NCBI RefSeq assembly: GCF_002866925.1
Contig: NZ_PKUQ01000042.1
Coordinates: 124,001-188,000 of the forward strand
Length of the DNA: 64,000 bases
Reading direction: 5' to 3'
From: Cohaesibacter celericrescens
Lineage (GTDB): Bacteria; Pseudomonadota; Alphaproteobacteria; Rhizobiales; Cohaesibacteraceae
Shown here piece after piece: positions 8,991 to 17,830 of the stretch. A program made the position numbers and the translations under genes. Every line of letters begins with the position of its first letter. Positions within the stretch are counted from its first letter, which is position 1. The notes beneath the pieces are model-generated. The model was given only the letters and a program-made list of their open reading frames with translations. It was not told where the DNA came from and searched no databases.

Positions 8991-9455
8991 TTACGCAGCG
9001 TCAGATTCACGCAACTCACAAAGAATGGCGCGAATGGCATCTGCGTCGCTTGCTGCTCGCAGTTTTGCCAAGGTATCGTCATTGCGCAATACGCGGGCAA
9101 TGCGTGCCAAAGCTTTAAGATGGTCTGCACCAGCACCTTCCGGCGCGAGTAACAGGAAGACAATATCCACCGGTTTGTCGTCCATCGCATCGTAATTGAC
9201 AGGTTTGTCCAACAGGGCAAACATGCCGTGAATCCGATCGAGCTCAGCCAATTTACCGTGGGGAATCGCGACGCCTTGACCAACACCAGTCGACCCCAGA
9301 CGCTCACGTTGCAATAATTTATCGAAAATTTGACGGTGCGATAAGCCAGTCAATTTGGCCGCGCGCTCCGAAAGTTCCTGTATGATTTGTTTTTTGCTGC
9401 TTGCTTTGAGCAGCGGTATAATCGCTCCAGGAGCGAGTAGATCGTTCAATTCCAT
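8991..9455 (-). CDS. ptsN: Nitrogen-related phosphotransferase EIIA (PTS-Ntr)
   Basis: I place the start at 9455 (MELNDLLAPGAI), giving 154 residues, the normal EIIA-Ntr length; the longer upstream frame is not conserved. A GAGAG ribosome-binding site precedes this ATG. The phosphorylated histidine is H66 in GVAIPHGKL. EIIA-Ntr receives phosphate from EI-Ntr through NPr and regulates potassium transport, nitrogen and carbon responses rather than importing sugar. It follows rpoN and hpf, as in most proteobacteria. Confidence 0.95.
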   Translation of the reverse strand: MELNDLLAPGAIIPLLKASSKKQIIQELSERAAKLTGLSHRQIFDKLLQRERLGSTGVGQGVAIPHGKLAELDRIHGMFALLDKPVNYDAMDDKPVDIVFLLLAPEGAGADHLKALARIARVLRNDDTLAKLRAASDADAIRAILCELRESDAA

Positions 9456-9526
9456 GAAACTCTCATGCGTAAAGCACCGTGCCTCTAGTCTATTGAGAAG
9501 ACACGATGCTCCTGTTCCTTGAAAGT

Positions 9527-9569
9527 GACCAACCTGCCCTCGGGGTATTAGCCTGAGGGCAGGTTGGTC
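9527..9569. repeat. Perfect 15-bp inverted repeat between hpf and ptsN
   Basis: GACCAACCTGCCCTC pairs fully with GAGGGCAGGTTGGTC across a 13-base loop. It lacks a T-run on either strand, and sits in the leader of ptsN on an otherwise co-oriented gene series. It may shield an mRNA end or lower read-through. Confidence 0.75.
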
Positions 9570-9706
9570 TAGAGCGAGCACCAACGGGCGTTAGCCGCGT
9601 TGATAAAATATATCCCAAATAGGCTTGGTTTTCAAATTGGGATGGATTTGAAACCGAAAACTCGATGGCACTCCCGCGGCTGCTTGGCTGCGGGAAATGC
9701 CCTTAC

Positions 9707-10279
9707 TTATTTAATAAGGGTTGGGTTAACCCAACCAACATGGCCGTCTTGGCGCTTATAGACGACATTGATACCGTCATCGCCAGCATTACGGAAAACC
9801 ACTACAGGAGAATCGGTCATATCCAGTGATATCACGGCATCCCCCACAGTCATTGTGCGAATTGGCGAGGTGGATTCCGCAATCACAACAGGAGTGAAAT
9901 CTTCTGCGACTTCCTCTTGCTTGTCGGGATTTTCCAACACACCATATGCGGCCTGAATAGCATCATCAGCACCATTGCGGTCAAAGCGGTGGCTCTTCAG
10001 ACGTCGTTTGTAGCGGCGCAGTCGTTTGTCGATATGCTCAACAGCTGTTTCAAAGCTTTTTTGAGGATCAGCATCCGATCCGCTCGCTTGCATTGTCATC
10101 CCGGTGTCGAGATGAACGACGAGATCGCTTTTGAAGCCGAGGCCTTCTCTTTCCAAGGTCATTTGTCCGTCAAAAGCACCGTCAAAATATTTCTGCACGG
10201 TTTCTTCGACACGGTCCTCGGCATATGCGCGAAGTGAATCACCTACATCAACTTGTCGGCCAGTTACTCGAAGCGTCAT
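9707..10279 (-). CDS. hpf: Ribosome hibernation-promoting factor, long form
   Basis: The 190-residue protein has the S30AE (RaiA/HPF) fold in residues 1-100 (MTLRVTGRQVDVGD..., KRLRRYKRRLKSH) and, after a linker, the C-terminal dimerisation domain of long HPF (about 130-187, with SPVVVFRNAGDDGINVVYKR). Long HPF alone pairs 70S ribosomes into 100S particles in stationary phase. The AGGGGG ribosome-binding site is strong. It lies between rpoN and ptsN, the conserved site, but 500 bases from rpoN, so it must have its own promoter. Confidence 0.95.
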   Translation of the reverse strand: MTLRVTGRQVDVGDSLRAYAEDRVEETVQKYFDGAFDGQMTLEREGLGFKSDLVVHLDTGMTMQASGSDADPQKSFETAVEHIDKRLRRYKRRLKSHRFDRNGADDAIQAAYGVLENPDKQEEVAEDFTPVVIAESTSPIRTMTVGDAVISLDMTDSPVVVFRNAGDDGINVVYKRQDGHVGWVNPTLIK

Positions 10280-10780
10280 GGAACCCCCTGATCATTTTGG
10301 GTCAATGGAATGACCAACCCTACGTTTTCTCAAATCAGCTATAGCTGTATTGCCTAGTATCTAACGGTGGCAACCGGCCACGCTCTTTGAGGTTTTAAAG
10401 TCAGGTCGGCCAGAAGCATGACAACATTCCGTAACAGAAGCACTTCCATGCAAACGGGCTGCGCACAAATAGGCGCTCCGTTCAAAAATGTCAATGTCAT
10501 GGAAAAAGGTGTCATGCATAGCTTCAGTCTGCCAAAAATTTCGACGCTTGACCAGAAGACATGACAATTGAAGGACAGAAAGATCATGTCCTACGTGTTT
10601 ATCCACCGACTTTGCAAGTTTGAAATTAATGAAATATTTTCAAGACACAAACGTTAACAAAATTTCATACTTGTGCCGAATTGACGCAAAAAAGACCGAT
10701 ACGACCGTGACTAAATTATATGCAATATCATTGGCGTGATGGGTAGATATTGGATGCTTTGTCAAACTTTGATTGCCACC
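10280..10780. other. 500-base gap between rpoN and hpf
   Basis: The part nearest hpf should hold its promoter. The centre is AT-rich. Two overlapping minus-strand frames (10354-10606) have no ribosome-binding site and no recognisable protein pattern. I see no strong hairpin. The gap is larger than usual for this gene pair. Confidence 0.4.
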
Positions 10781-12409
10781 CTATTTGGCAAATGCCGCCT
10801 TTTTTTCCCGTCGACGCTGAACCGATGAAGGAATATGCATCGCCTCACGGTATTTTGCCACGGTTCTGCGGGCAATATCGATGCCAGACTCACGCAACAA
10901 GGTGACCAGGGCATCATCAGAGAGAACCTTGGCTGGCAATTCAGCATCAATGGCCTGGCGAATGTGATGCTTGACTGATTCTGCCGAGTGACTATCGCCG
11001 CCTTGCGTGGCTGAGATTGCCGAGGTGAAGAAATATTTCATTTCGAATGTGCCGCGATTGGTGGCGATATATTTGTTGGATGTGACGCGACTGACGGTGC
11101 TTTCGTGCATCTCGATCGCATCTGCGATGGTTCGCAGGTTCAAGGGTTTGAGATGGGTCACACCATAGGCGAAAAAGGCATCCTGCTGCTTAACAATTTC
11201 GGTTGCCACCTTGAGGATGGTCTGGGCACGCTGATCGAGACTCCGGACCAGCCAGTTGGCGCTTTGGAGGCAATCGACAAGGAATTCTTTTTCTTTTTTT
11301 CCAGACGTCGTCTGATTGATCTCGGCATAATAGGTACGATTGACCAACACGCGGGGCAGAGTTTCGCTGTTCAACTCCAGGCGCCAGCCACCATCGCTTG
11401 CCTGTTTAACAAACACGTCAGGAATGACCGGTTGCACGGTCAAATGGCCAAAAGCACTGCCCGGGCGCGGGTTAAGCGCCCGTATTTCTGCGACCATTTC
11501 AGTCAGATCGTCTTCATCAACGGCGCATAATTTGCGCAGCGTCGCATAATCCCGTTTAGCCAAAAGCTCGAGATTGTCCAGCAAACAAGCAATCGCTGGA
11601 TCATATCGATTGAGCTCCTTGAGTTGTATCGCGAGACACTCTGACAAGGAACGTGCAAAAACACCAGAAGGCTCAAACGTTTGCAGGATTTCAAGCGTTG
11701 CCTCCACCTCATTGGTCTCGACACCGAGGCGATTGGCAACCAAGGCCAGGTCTGTTTGCAAATAACCAAAATCGTCCAGCTCGTTGATCAGAAACTGACC
11801 AATGATGCGCCGGGTTGGTTCAAAAATTGCGGTGGTTAGTTGTTGTTCAAGATGATTGGCCAGTGACAACTCACCGGCAAGAACCGCTTCAAGATCATAG
11901 TCCGGATTGACACCTCCGTTGCGCATCGGTGCTGACATCCAAGGATCGTTCAGCTGCGGTCCGGCCTGTTCGGCAGGGCCATGATCGTCCGGAAACACAT
12001 TATCGAGCCGCGCATCAAGATCATTCGATATAGCTTCGATTTGCTCGGGCCGAGATTCGCCCAACTGATCGGACAGATCCGGTGTTGCGGAGCTATCATT
12101 GCTGTCGCCACTTCGTCCAGACGTATCTGTTCGTGTCATCCCGTCGGGATTAGAAACCGCTTCAACATTCACACCGACGGCTTGGTTGGTTTCCGAGCCC
12201 CCCACTTCGCCTCTCTCTTCGGCCGGGGTAGGTTCATTGGCATAATCACCACTCGTCGCTTCGAGCAACGGGTTGCTCTCCAATTCCTTTTGAACATAGG
12301 CCACCAGATCAAGATTGGACATTTGCAACAGCTGAATCGCTTGCATCAGCTGGGGTGTCATCACCAGCGATTGGCTTTGCCTTATGTCCAGTCTTGGTGT
12401 TAGAGCCAT
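10781..12409 (-). CDS. rpoN: RNA polymerase sigma-54 factor
   Basis: The 542-residue product has the Gln/Leu-rich activator-interacting region I (residues 1-50: QSQSLVMTPQLMQAIQLLQMS), an acidic region II (about 60-170), the core-binding domain, and the RpoN box ARRTVAKYRE at residues 513-522 that reads the -24 promoter element. It directs nitrogen, flagellar and other genes that need an enhancer-binding ATPase. It follows lptB with a gap of 300 bases. Confidence 0.97.
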   Translation of the reverse strand: MALTPRLDIRQSQSLVMTPQLMQAIQLLQMSNLDLVAYVQKELESNPLLEATSGDYANEPTPAEERGEVGGSETNQAVGVNVEAVSNPDGMTRTDTSGRSGDSNDSSATPDLSDQLGESRPEQIEAISNDLDARLDNVFPDDHGPAEQAGPQLNDPWMSAPMRNGGVNPDYDLEAVLAGELSLANHLEQQLTTAIFEPTRRIIGQFLINELDDFGYLQTDLALVANRLGVETNEVEATLEILQTFEPSGVFARSLSECLAIQLKELNRYDPAIACLLDNLELLAKRDYATLRKLCAVDEDDLTEMVAEIRALNPRPGSAFGHLTVQPVIPDVFVKQASDGGWRLELNSETLPRVLVNRTYYAEINQTTSGKKEKEFLVDCLQSANWLVRSLDQRAQTILKVATEIVKQQDAFFAYGVTHLKPLNLRTIADAIEMHESTVSRVTSNKYIATNRGTFEMKYFFTSAISATQGGDSHSAESVKHHIRQAIDAELPAKVLSDDALVTLLRESGIDIARRTVAKYREAMHIPSSVQRRREKKAAFAK

Positions 12410-12710
12410 TGGCGCGCCTGTCCGAAGTGAGTTGGTACAAGAATTGCTTGTTAGTTATAGCAGCCTTGCGCTGATTTTCCCAATTCAAAAATCGTGCAGG
12501 GCTAAAAGCTCTATATTTGCGTTAATTGGCCGCTGAATTGCGGGAAATCCTTGGATTTACCGGCAACAATCCTAGCGAATAACGTGAAAAGTTCGCCCCT
12601 GTTTGGGAAAGAACAGACGGCCTGTGCGATTTTTTTCCATAAAAGGCCAATATATATGCAGCTTTTGCTCTGATTCAGAGGAATCTCACCCCAAACCATT
12701 TCACAAGACA
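12410..12710. other. Intergenic region between lptB and rpoN
   Basis: About 300 bases that probably include the rpoN promoter. No terminator-like hairpin or gene is visible. Confidence 0.4.
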
Positions 12711-13514
12711 TTACATCGAAAAACTCTCGCCCAAATACAGGCGGCGCACTTCTGGGTCGGAAATGATTTCTTCGGGGGTGCCGTTGGTCAAAACATTTCC
12801 GGAATGAATGATATAGGCGCGATCAATCAGGCTGAGCGTTTCGCGCACATTGTGATCGGTGATGAGGACGCCGATGCCACGTGCGGTCAAATGACGCACC
12901 AATTGCTGGATATCTCCAACGGCAATCGGATCAACGCCGGCGAAAGGCTCATCAAGCAGCATGAAAGACGGGCGCGAGGCCAAGGCACGGGCAATTTCCA
13001 GTCGACGTCTTTCACCGCCGGACAGGGCAATTGCCATGGATTTACGCAAATGCGTAATTGTGAACTCTTCTAACAGCTGATCCAGCTGTTCTTTTCGTTT
13101 CTTGCGGTTGGGTTCGACCAACTGCAATACAGCCATAATATTATCTTCGACGTTCAACCCGCGGAAAATAGACGCTTCTTGCGGCAAATAGCCGATGCCC
13201 AGCTTGGCGCGGCGATACATGGGTAGTTTGGTGATATTGAAGCCATCTAAGGAAATATACCCCTTATCCGGACGCACAAGGCCGGTGATCATATAGAAAA
13301 CCGTGGTTTTACCCGCGCCATTCGGCCCCAAAAGGCCAACCGCTTCGCCGCGCTGAACAGACAATGACGCAGAGGTTACCACTGTACGCTTTTTATAACT
13401 CTTGCCGATGTCGTGGACCACAAGCCAGCCTTGACCGTCCTGCATAAGCGGATCATCCCCTCTTTGAGGGTCATCTGCATGAAGTGGGGTGATTTGGCTG
13501 TCGGGCTCTTGCAT
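12711..13514 (-). CDS. lptB: LPS export ABC transporter ATP-binding protein
   Basis: The 267-residue cytosolic ATPase drives LptFG to extract LPS from the inner membrane. Walker A is GPNGAGKT (63-70), the signature LSGGE (164-168), Walker B FMLLDEP (184-190), and the switch histidine lies in LITDHNVRE. It has an N-terminal extension of about 28 residues compared with the E. coli protein; a later start at Met24 would remove most of it. It is part of the lptC-lptA-lptB-rpoN series; lptFG are not in the window. Confidence 0.96.
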   Translation of the reverse strand: MQEPDSQITPLHADDPQRGDDPLMQDGQGWLVVHDIGKSYKKRTVVTSASLSVQRGEAVGLLGPNGAGKTTVFYMITGLVRPDKGYISLDGFNITKLPMYRRAKLGIGYLPQEASIFRGLNVEDNIMAVLQLVEPNRKKRKEQLDQLLEEFTITHLRKSMAIALSGGERRRLEIARALASRPSFMLLDEPFAGVDPIAVGDIQQLVRHLTARGIGVLITDHNVRETLSLIDRAYIIHSGNVLTNGTPEEIISDPEVRRLYLGESFSM

Positions 13515-13708
13515 AAAAGTGCGTACTTCTAGGTGTTAGACTGAGACAATGCGAACTGCCGTATTAAAATCTGTTACCAGATGCGGTCTTAGCAACCATT
13601 GATTAGATTCGCAGTGCCGTCAAATGCATAAGCCTTTCACCGCGACTGAGAAGTCGAGTTGGATTGCTCTTAAAACCAATCGGCTGCATTGTCGAGACAC
13701 TTTGCTGA
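13515..13708. other. Gap between lptA and lptB
   Basis: About 190 bases, longer than expected within an lpt operon. No terminator is seen, so transcription may continue through, but lptB may also have its own promoter. Confidence 0.3.
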
Positions 13709-14269
13709 TCAATTATTTGTTTTTTTGGATTTTCGATTGGGAATAAACAGCCCTTGAACGCGCTTTGGTTTGTTTCCTGTCCCACTGCTCGCGGAGGAAG
13801 AGGCCAAGCGCGCAGCGCCGGATTGCATATCAATTGTGAGTTTGGACCCACGCAAAACATTTGCCCCTTGGCTTAAAACGACATTGCCGCTGAGCGTGAT
13901 AACCTCTTTGACCATGTCGACATAAGCGGTGCTGCCGGTCGCCTTTTGATCTTTTTGGGAAATCTGAACACCACCAATTGCCTCAAGCCGAGTGATCGAT
14001 TGCGCAGTTCCCGCTCCACCACCGGAATAATGAATTGTAAGGGTCGCTGTATTCAGAATGGTCTCACCCTGCTGCGCCCTGACGTTCCCCTTGAAGACGG
14101 CGAGCTTTTTTTGGTCATAAATATCGAGCTGATCGGCCTCGATTTCGATCGGGGCGTCGGGATCGGTACGCAAGCCCGACGCCACATCAGCCATGCTTTG
14201 TGCTCCCGCAGAAAGCGGAGCCAACACCAACACAAAAAGAGCAAAAAAGAAGATATGTCGAGCTGCCAT
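13709..14269 (-). CDS. lptA: LptA/OstA family periplasmic LPS transport protein
   Basis: The 186-residue protein starts with a signal peptide (about residues 1-23, ending ...PLSAGAQS) followed by the OstA beta-jellyroll pattern (PIEIEADQLDIYDQKKLAVFKG, ... VYVDM.. VVLSQGANVLRGSKLTIDM). LptA bridges LptC and LptD in the periplasm. Its start codon shares one base with the lptC stop codon (TAATG), so the two are translationally coupled. The C-terminal tail is basic. Confidence 0.93.
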   Translation of the reverse strand: MAARHIFFFALFVLVLAPLSAGAQSMADVASGLRTDPDAPIEIEADQLDIYDQKKLAVFKGNVRAQQGETILNTATLTIHYSGGGAGTAQSITRLEAIGGVQISQKDQKATGSTAYVDMVKEVITLSGNVVLSQGANVLRGSKLTIDMQSGAARLASSSASSGTGNKPKRVQGLFIPNRKSKKTNN

Positions 14270-15228
14270 TATTGATCCGCCTCTTGCGCCGGGGGCTTTG
14301 TATCGCTCTTGTTCATCATCGCAGCATCGATCCGTAAATGAACGTTGCCGATGAAGCGAAATTGTTCGCCATTGTTAATCGCTTCCAGTTTGTCCGCCTT
14401 CAGCAGAATGTCCTTGGAGAGGATTTCCACCGGGGTCTCTGTTTCCAGATACCTCTTTTTCATGTCTACATTGACGATGTCGGTCGTTAAGTCATACCCC
14501 AAGGATGATTTAACGTCGACGGTACCGTTCAATGTCATTTGTTCGCTTGTCTGGTTGAACAGGCCTGACTGAGAGGTGATTGTCACCCACTGGCCTTTTT
14601 CATCTGTTATGCGTGCAGTCAATGTCTCAAGGTTGATCACATCCGGCGTCGCAATTTTCTGGACTGCGCGATCAGCAATCACTTCATAGGCTCGCCCGTC
14701 TGAAAACCCATTCAGATTTGGATTTTGCATAATCAATTCATCTTGCTGAAGCGCCGCCTGTTCCTGAACCGTTTCAACAGGCTGCTCAACCGGTTTTTGC
14801 TGCGCAACCCAACCAACAAATCCCGCGATAATGCTCAACGCAATCAGCGGCAAACCCCATTTCAGCACTTTTACACGCTTTGTGTGGCGTTGTGCGCTGC
14901 GAAATGCCGTTTGCTGTTCCTGCGCCGAGATAATGCGCGTGTCATGATCGACGCGCGTGTGGAACATGTTGTTCGTCTGGGATTTTCGGTCCGGCCCAAG
15001 ATTATCTGACTGCAAAGAAACAGGAGAATGATCACGGGACGACGTCAACGGTCGCTGTGCGTCCGGCGCACGCTGGTCCATTTGATCCGATCCCGTTTGA
15101 TCCTTCATATCCTGCCTTACGCCCTTCTCATGGGCACGTTGCGCGCCGGTAATGCGCCTCGACTGGAGACGCTGGCCTAGATTTCCATATGGGTCAGCTA
15201 ACCGCGCAATCAAGGCATCGTTAATCAT
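14269..15228 (-). CDS. lptC: LPS export system protein LptC with a long N-terminal extension
   Basis: From the ATG at 15228 the product has 319 residues. A charged, probably disordered N-terminal region of about 120 residues precedes one transmembrane helix (about 124-143, WGLPLIALSIIAGFVGW). The periplasmic part carries the LptC jellyroll pattern (EVIADRAVQ, LTARITDEKGQWVTITSQSGLFNQ, VEILSKDILLKADKLEAI). Most LptC proteins start just before the helix, so the extension is unusual; a start at the internal Met near residue 88 would be shorter. It is coupled to lptA. Confidence 0.9.
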   Translation of the reverse strand: MINDALIARLADPYGNLGQRLQSRRITGAQRAHEKGVRQDMKDQTGSDQMDQRAPDAQRPLTSSRDHSPVSLQSDNLGPDRKSQTNNMFHTRVDHDTRIISAQEQQTAFRSAQRHTKRVKVLKWGLPLIALSIIAGFVGWVAQQKPVEQPVETVQEQAALQQDELIMQNPNLNGFSDGRAYEVIADRAVQKIATPDVINLETLTARITDEKGQWVTITSQSGLFNQTSEQMTLNGTVDVKSSLGYDLTTDIVNVDMKKRYLETETPVEILSKDILLKADKLEAINNGEQFRFIGNVHLRIDAAMMNKSDTKPPAQEADQ

Positions 15229-15287
15229 ATCGCTCAATCCAGTCCTATTTAAGATGAACCGAGCGATGCAAATTGGCTGACTTAATA

Positions 15288-15908
15288 TCAGGAATGGGAA
15301 AATATATCAGTCTCGGGCCAACCTTCTAGGTCGAGCTTGGCGCGGCTGGGCAGAAAATCAAAACAGGACTGAGCCAGTTCCTTACGGCCTTCACGCGACA
15401 AACGTGCTCGAAAGATTCCCATCAAACCGTGCAGGTGCAGCACATCAGACGCTGCATATTTTTTCTGGGCTTCGGTCAGCATGTCCGCACCCCAATCGGA
15501 GCTTTGTTGCTGCTTGGAAATATCCACTTCCAAAAACTCACGGCAAACATCTTTGAGACCATGGCGGTCTGTATAGGTCCGGGTCAGCTTGGATGCAATT
15601 TTGGTGCAGAAAACCGGCGCAGGCATCACACCAAATGTGTGATAGAGCACAGCGATATCAAAGCGAGCAAAATGAAAGATCTTGGTCATTTTATCATTGC
15701 CAAGCAACGTGCACAGATTTGGAGCTTCGGTCTGGCCTCTGGCAATTTGAATCAAGTCTGCGCTACCATCACCGGGTGAAATCTGAACAAGACAAAGTCT
15801 ATCACGATGTGGATTAAGCCCCATCGTCTCAGTATCAATCGCGACTGCTGAAACATTGTCATAATTGTTAAGATTGGGAAGATCTCCCTGATGCAGCCTG
15901 ATTGTCAT
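15288..15908 (-). CDS. RNase D-like 3'-5' exonuclease
   Basis: I place the start at 15908 (MTIRLHQGDLPN), giving 206 residues, the usual size of the short alphaproteobacterial RNase D-like proteins that lack HRDC domains. The DEDD exonuclease motifs are visible: DTETMGL (motif I), FHFARFDIAVL (motif II) and YAASDVLHLHGL (motif III with the tyrosine of the DEDDy type). It lies upstream of lptC on the same strand, a neighbourhood conserved in Rhizobiales. It probably trims structured RNAs. Confidence 0.92.
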   Translation of the reverse strand: MTIRLHQGDLPNLNNYDNVSAVAIDTETMGLNPHRDRLCLVQISPGDGSADLIQIARGQTEAPNLCTLLGNDKMTKIFHFARFDIAVLYHTFGVMPAPVFCTKIASKLTRTYTDRHGLKDVCREFLEVDISKQQQSSDWGADMLTEAQKKYAASDVLHLHGLMGIFRARLSREGRKELAQSCFDFLPSRAKLDLEGWPETDIFSHS

Positions 15909-16149
15909 TTGATCGCAAGGTCCTAGATAGGGTCGACGCAGTTTCGCCCGTCGACGGAGTAAGAAAGATGGGCGGGCTTGCCCTTGGGGCATATACCGGC
16001 CTGCAATAACCTTAAAAGGTTCGGCCCTTCTTCTCAAGGCTTGGAAAGCCTTACCTGTCGCTATCGCACCCAATCTGTCGGCGTTACGCACATGCGTTTG
16101 ATGTCAAACTGTTTCTAGGGCGTAAAATGCGGACTTGGTGAGGAAATTT

Positions 16150-16482
16150 TCAATATCGAACCTCGCAAATATACCGCTCGAACACCCAGCCAGATGTATA
16201 ATTGCCGCCACGGGCATCGAGATATGGCAAAACATCCACCTGCCGCCAACCAGACTGGCCATAGGGCTCCCATGACCGCAATGGAGTGTTCGGCCCCAGA
16301 CGCATGATCTCACGGCATCGGGTTGAGCCACATGTTCGCAAAGACAGATAATTATCGCCATTGGGATTGAGGCGACAAACGACATATTCCTGACCGTCAT
16401 AACTGAATGCCGGTGTCGTCAAAAGGAAACCAGCAATGAGCATTGGCGCCAACCATGCTCGCAACAAAACACGTCCCATCAT
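16150..16482 (-). CDS. Secreted SH3-like domain protein
   Basis: From the start at 16482 (MMGRVLL, behind an AAGGA ribosome-binding site) the product has 110 residues. A signal peptide (about 1-27, ...LLTTPAFS) is followed by one small domain with SLRTCGSTRCREIMRLGPNTPLRSW and GWVFERYICEV, the pattern of bacterial SH3 domains that bind cell-wall peptides. Four cysteines could form two disulfides. Partner and role are unknown; it is the last gene of the leftward envelope block. Confidence 0.7.
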   Translation of the reverse strand: MMGRVLLRAWLAPMLIAGFLLTTPAFSYDGQEYVVCRLNPNGDNYLSLRTCGSTRCREIMRLGPNTPLRSWEPYGQSGWRQVDVLPYLDARGGNYTSGWVFERYICEVRY

Positions 16483-16636
16483 TTCCAATTCCTTTCCACC
16501 TGACCGTTGGCCATTCACATCAAGAATGTCAGAAAAAGTGTATCATTTTTTGAGAACCGGTGTGAAAGCAAATATGTACTGCTATATCGCAATCATGCCC
16601 TGAGGTATGGGTTTGCCTTCTTGATGGTGGACTGGC

Positions 16637-17830
16637 TTATTGGCTGTTTTGCGACATCAGTGCGTCGAGCACGAATGGATCGATCAGCGTTGTTTGAGGA
16701 TCGACCATACCAAATCCGTTAGAAAACTCCCAATGGGTCCAGCCCAGACAGTGTTCTTCAGCCGCTTGCCGCACCGCACGAAGCCAATCGGTGCGCGCCC
16801 ATTTGTCGACATCAAAATTGAGAACTCCAAATTCATTGACGATCACCGCCACATTGTGGCGCTTGGACCAAGCACCAACCGGAGCGAAATCAGCGCTCAC
16901 CCGTGCAGCATCCCATGGTTGCGCAAAGGTTTGACGCAAATCAGCCACCGCCTCGGTGTCTCCCGCTTGTTCGAGTTTTTTAATTTGCGCCATCAATGCC
17001 GGATGATTGGCATCTGCAGGAAAAGGCAATTGGCCGATGCGGGATAAATAGGATCCTTCCCCCCACGTCATGGCCTGATGGGTGAAAGGAAACGGATCAT
17101 AATAATGGATGGCGTAGATCAGATCTTGGCCAATCAGGGGATCGGCGTCGAGCAACGGTTCATAACGCTGATAAACAGCGGGGCCAACGATCAAGCCTCG
17201 ACCTTTTGCGGTCTCATTCAGGAGCGTTACAAGACTTTGCGCTTGGGGCCACCAGACCTCCTGAGCGGGGACTGGCTCGTTGAGCAATTCAAAATAGATA
17301 CCAGCTTTTGGCCAACTTTTGGCGCGCGCCGCGATCAACTCCCATGCTTGGGTCAGCAATTTTAATCCCGCAGCAGGGATTTTGAGGTGCAGGGTCTGAA
17401 ACCTGCCGCCAGGATGCATGTCGAGTGACAGCGAGAAACCCAACCCGTGCAACCTGATGACTTGGTCTTCCAGGTGATCGAGATAAGCCTTTATCTCCTT
17501 AGGACCAGAAAAAGCCGTCATCAATTTCTCGCCATCAATCGGCAGGCGAATATGGCTAAACCCTTCGGTACGCAGTTGTGACAAGAGCAAATCATCGGGC
17601 TTTAGCCCGTTGTGGCCAGGATCCCAATTAGGCAGATTGAAACCACGCGCAAGACCGGCATCCTGCCCTTTGGTGGACAAGGGATTCTCGGCTTGACAGT
17701 GAGCCAATCCCGCAAGAGGCCCTTGGGCTTTGGCCAGCGGTGCGCAAAGCAGCAAGCCAACCCCCGCCACCATAAAGATGGCCAATTGGCGACACAAAGA
17801 CACTCTGAGATCTGGCATGCAGGTATCCAT
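16637..17830 (-). CDS. Secreted glycoside hydrolase family 5 (cellulase-like)
   Basis: The 397-residue protein has a signal peptide (about 1-36, ...CAPLAKAQG) and a GH5 TIM barrel. Visible motifs are RGFNLPNW, the SHIRLPIDG strand, the acid/base glutamate in YFELLNEP, and the nucleophile glutamate in VNEFGVL. GH5 enzymes retain configuration and cut beta-glucans or mannans. It starts one base before the end of the WecG-type transferase gene, so a role in trimming or releasing the polymer made by this locus is plausible. The substrate is unknown. Confidence 0.88.
   Translation of the reverse strand: MDTCMPDLRVSLCRQLAIFMVAGVGLLLCAPLAKAQGPLAGLAHCQAENPLSTKGQDAGLARGFNLPNWDPGHNGLKPDDLLLSQLRTEGFSHIRLPIDGEKLMTAFSGPKEIKAYLDHLEDQVIRLHGLGFSLSLDMHPGGRFQTLHLKIPAAGLKLLTQAWELIAARAKSWPKAGIYFELLNEPVPAQEVWWPQAQSLVTLLNETAKGRGLIVGPAVYQRYEPLLDADPLIGQDLIYAIHYYDPFPFTHQAMTWGEGSYLSRIGQLPFPADANHPALMAQIKKLEQAGDTEAVADLRQTFAQPWDAARVSADFAPVGAWSKRHNVAVIVNEFGVLNFDVDKWARTDWLRAVRQAAEEHCLGWTHWEFSNGFGMVDPQTTLIDPFVLDALMSQNSQ

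Noticed and set aside
10354..10606. Two overlapping minus-strand frames between rpoN and hpf
   Set aside because: No ribosome-binding site, and the residue composition (many Cys, His, Trp) looks like random translation.
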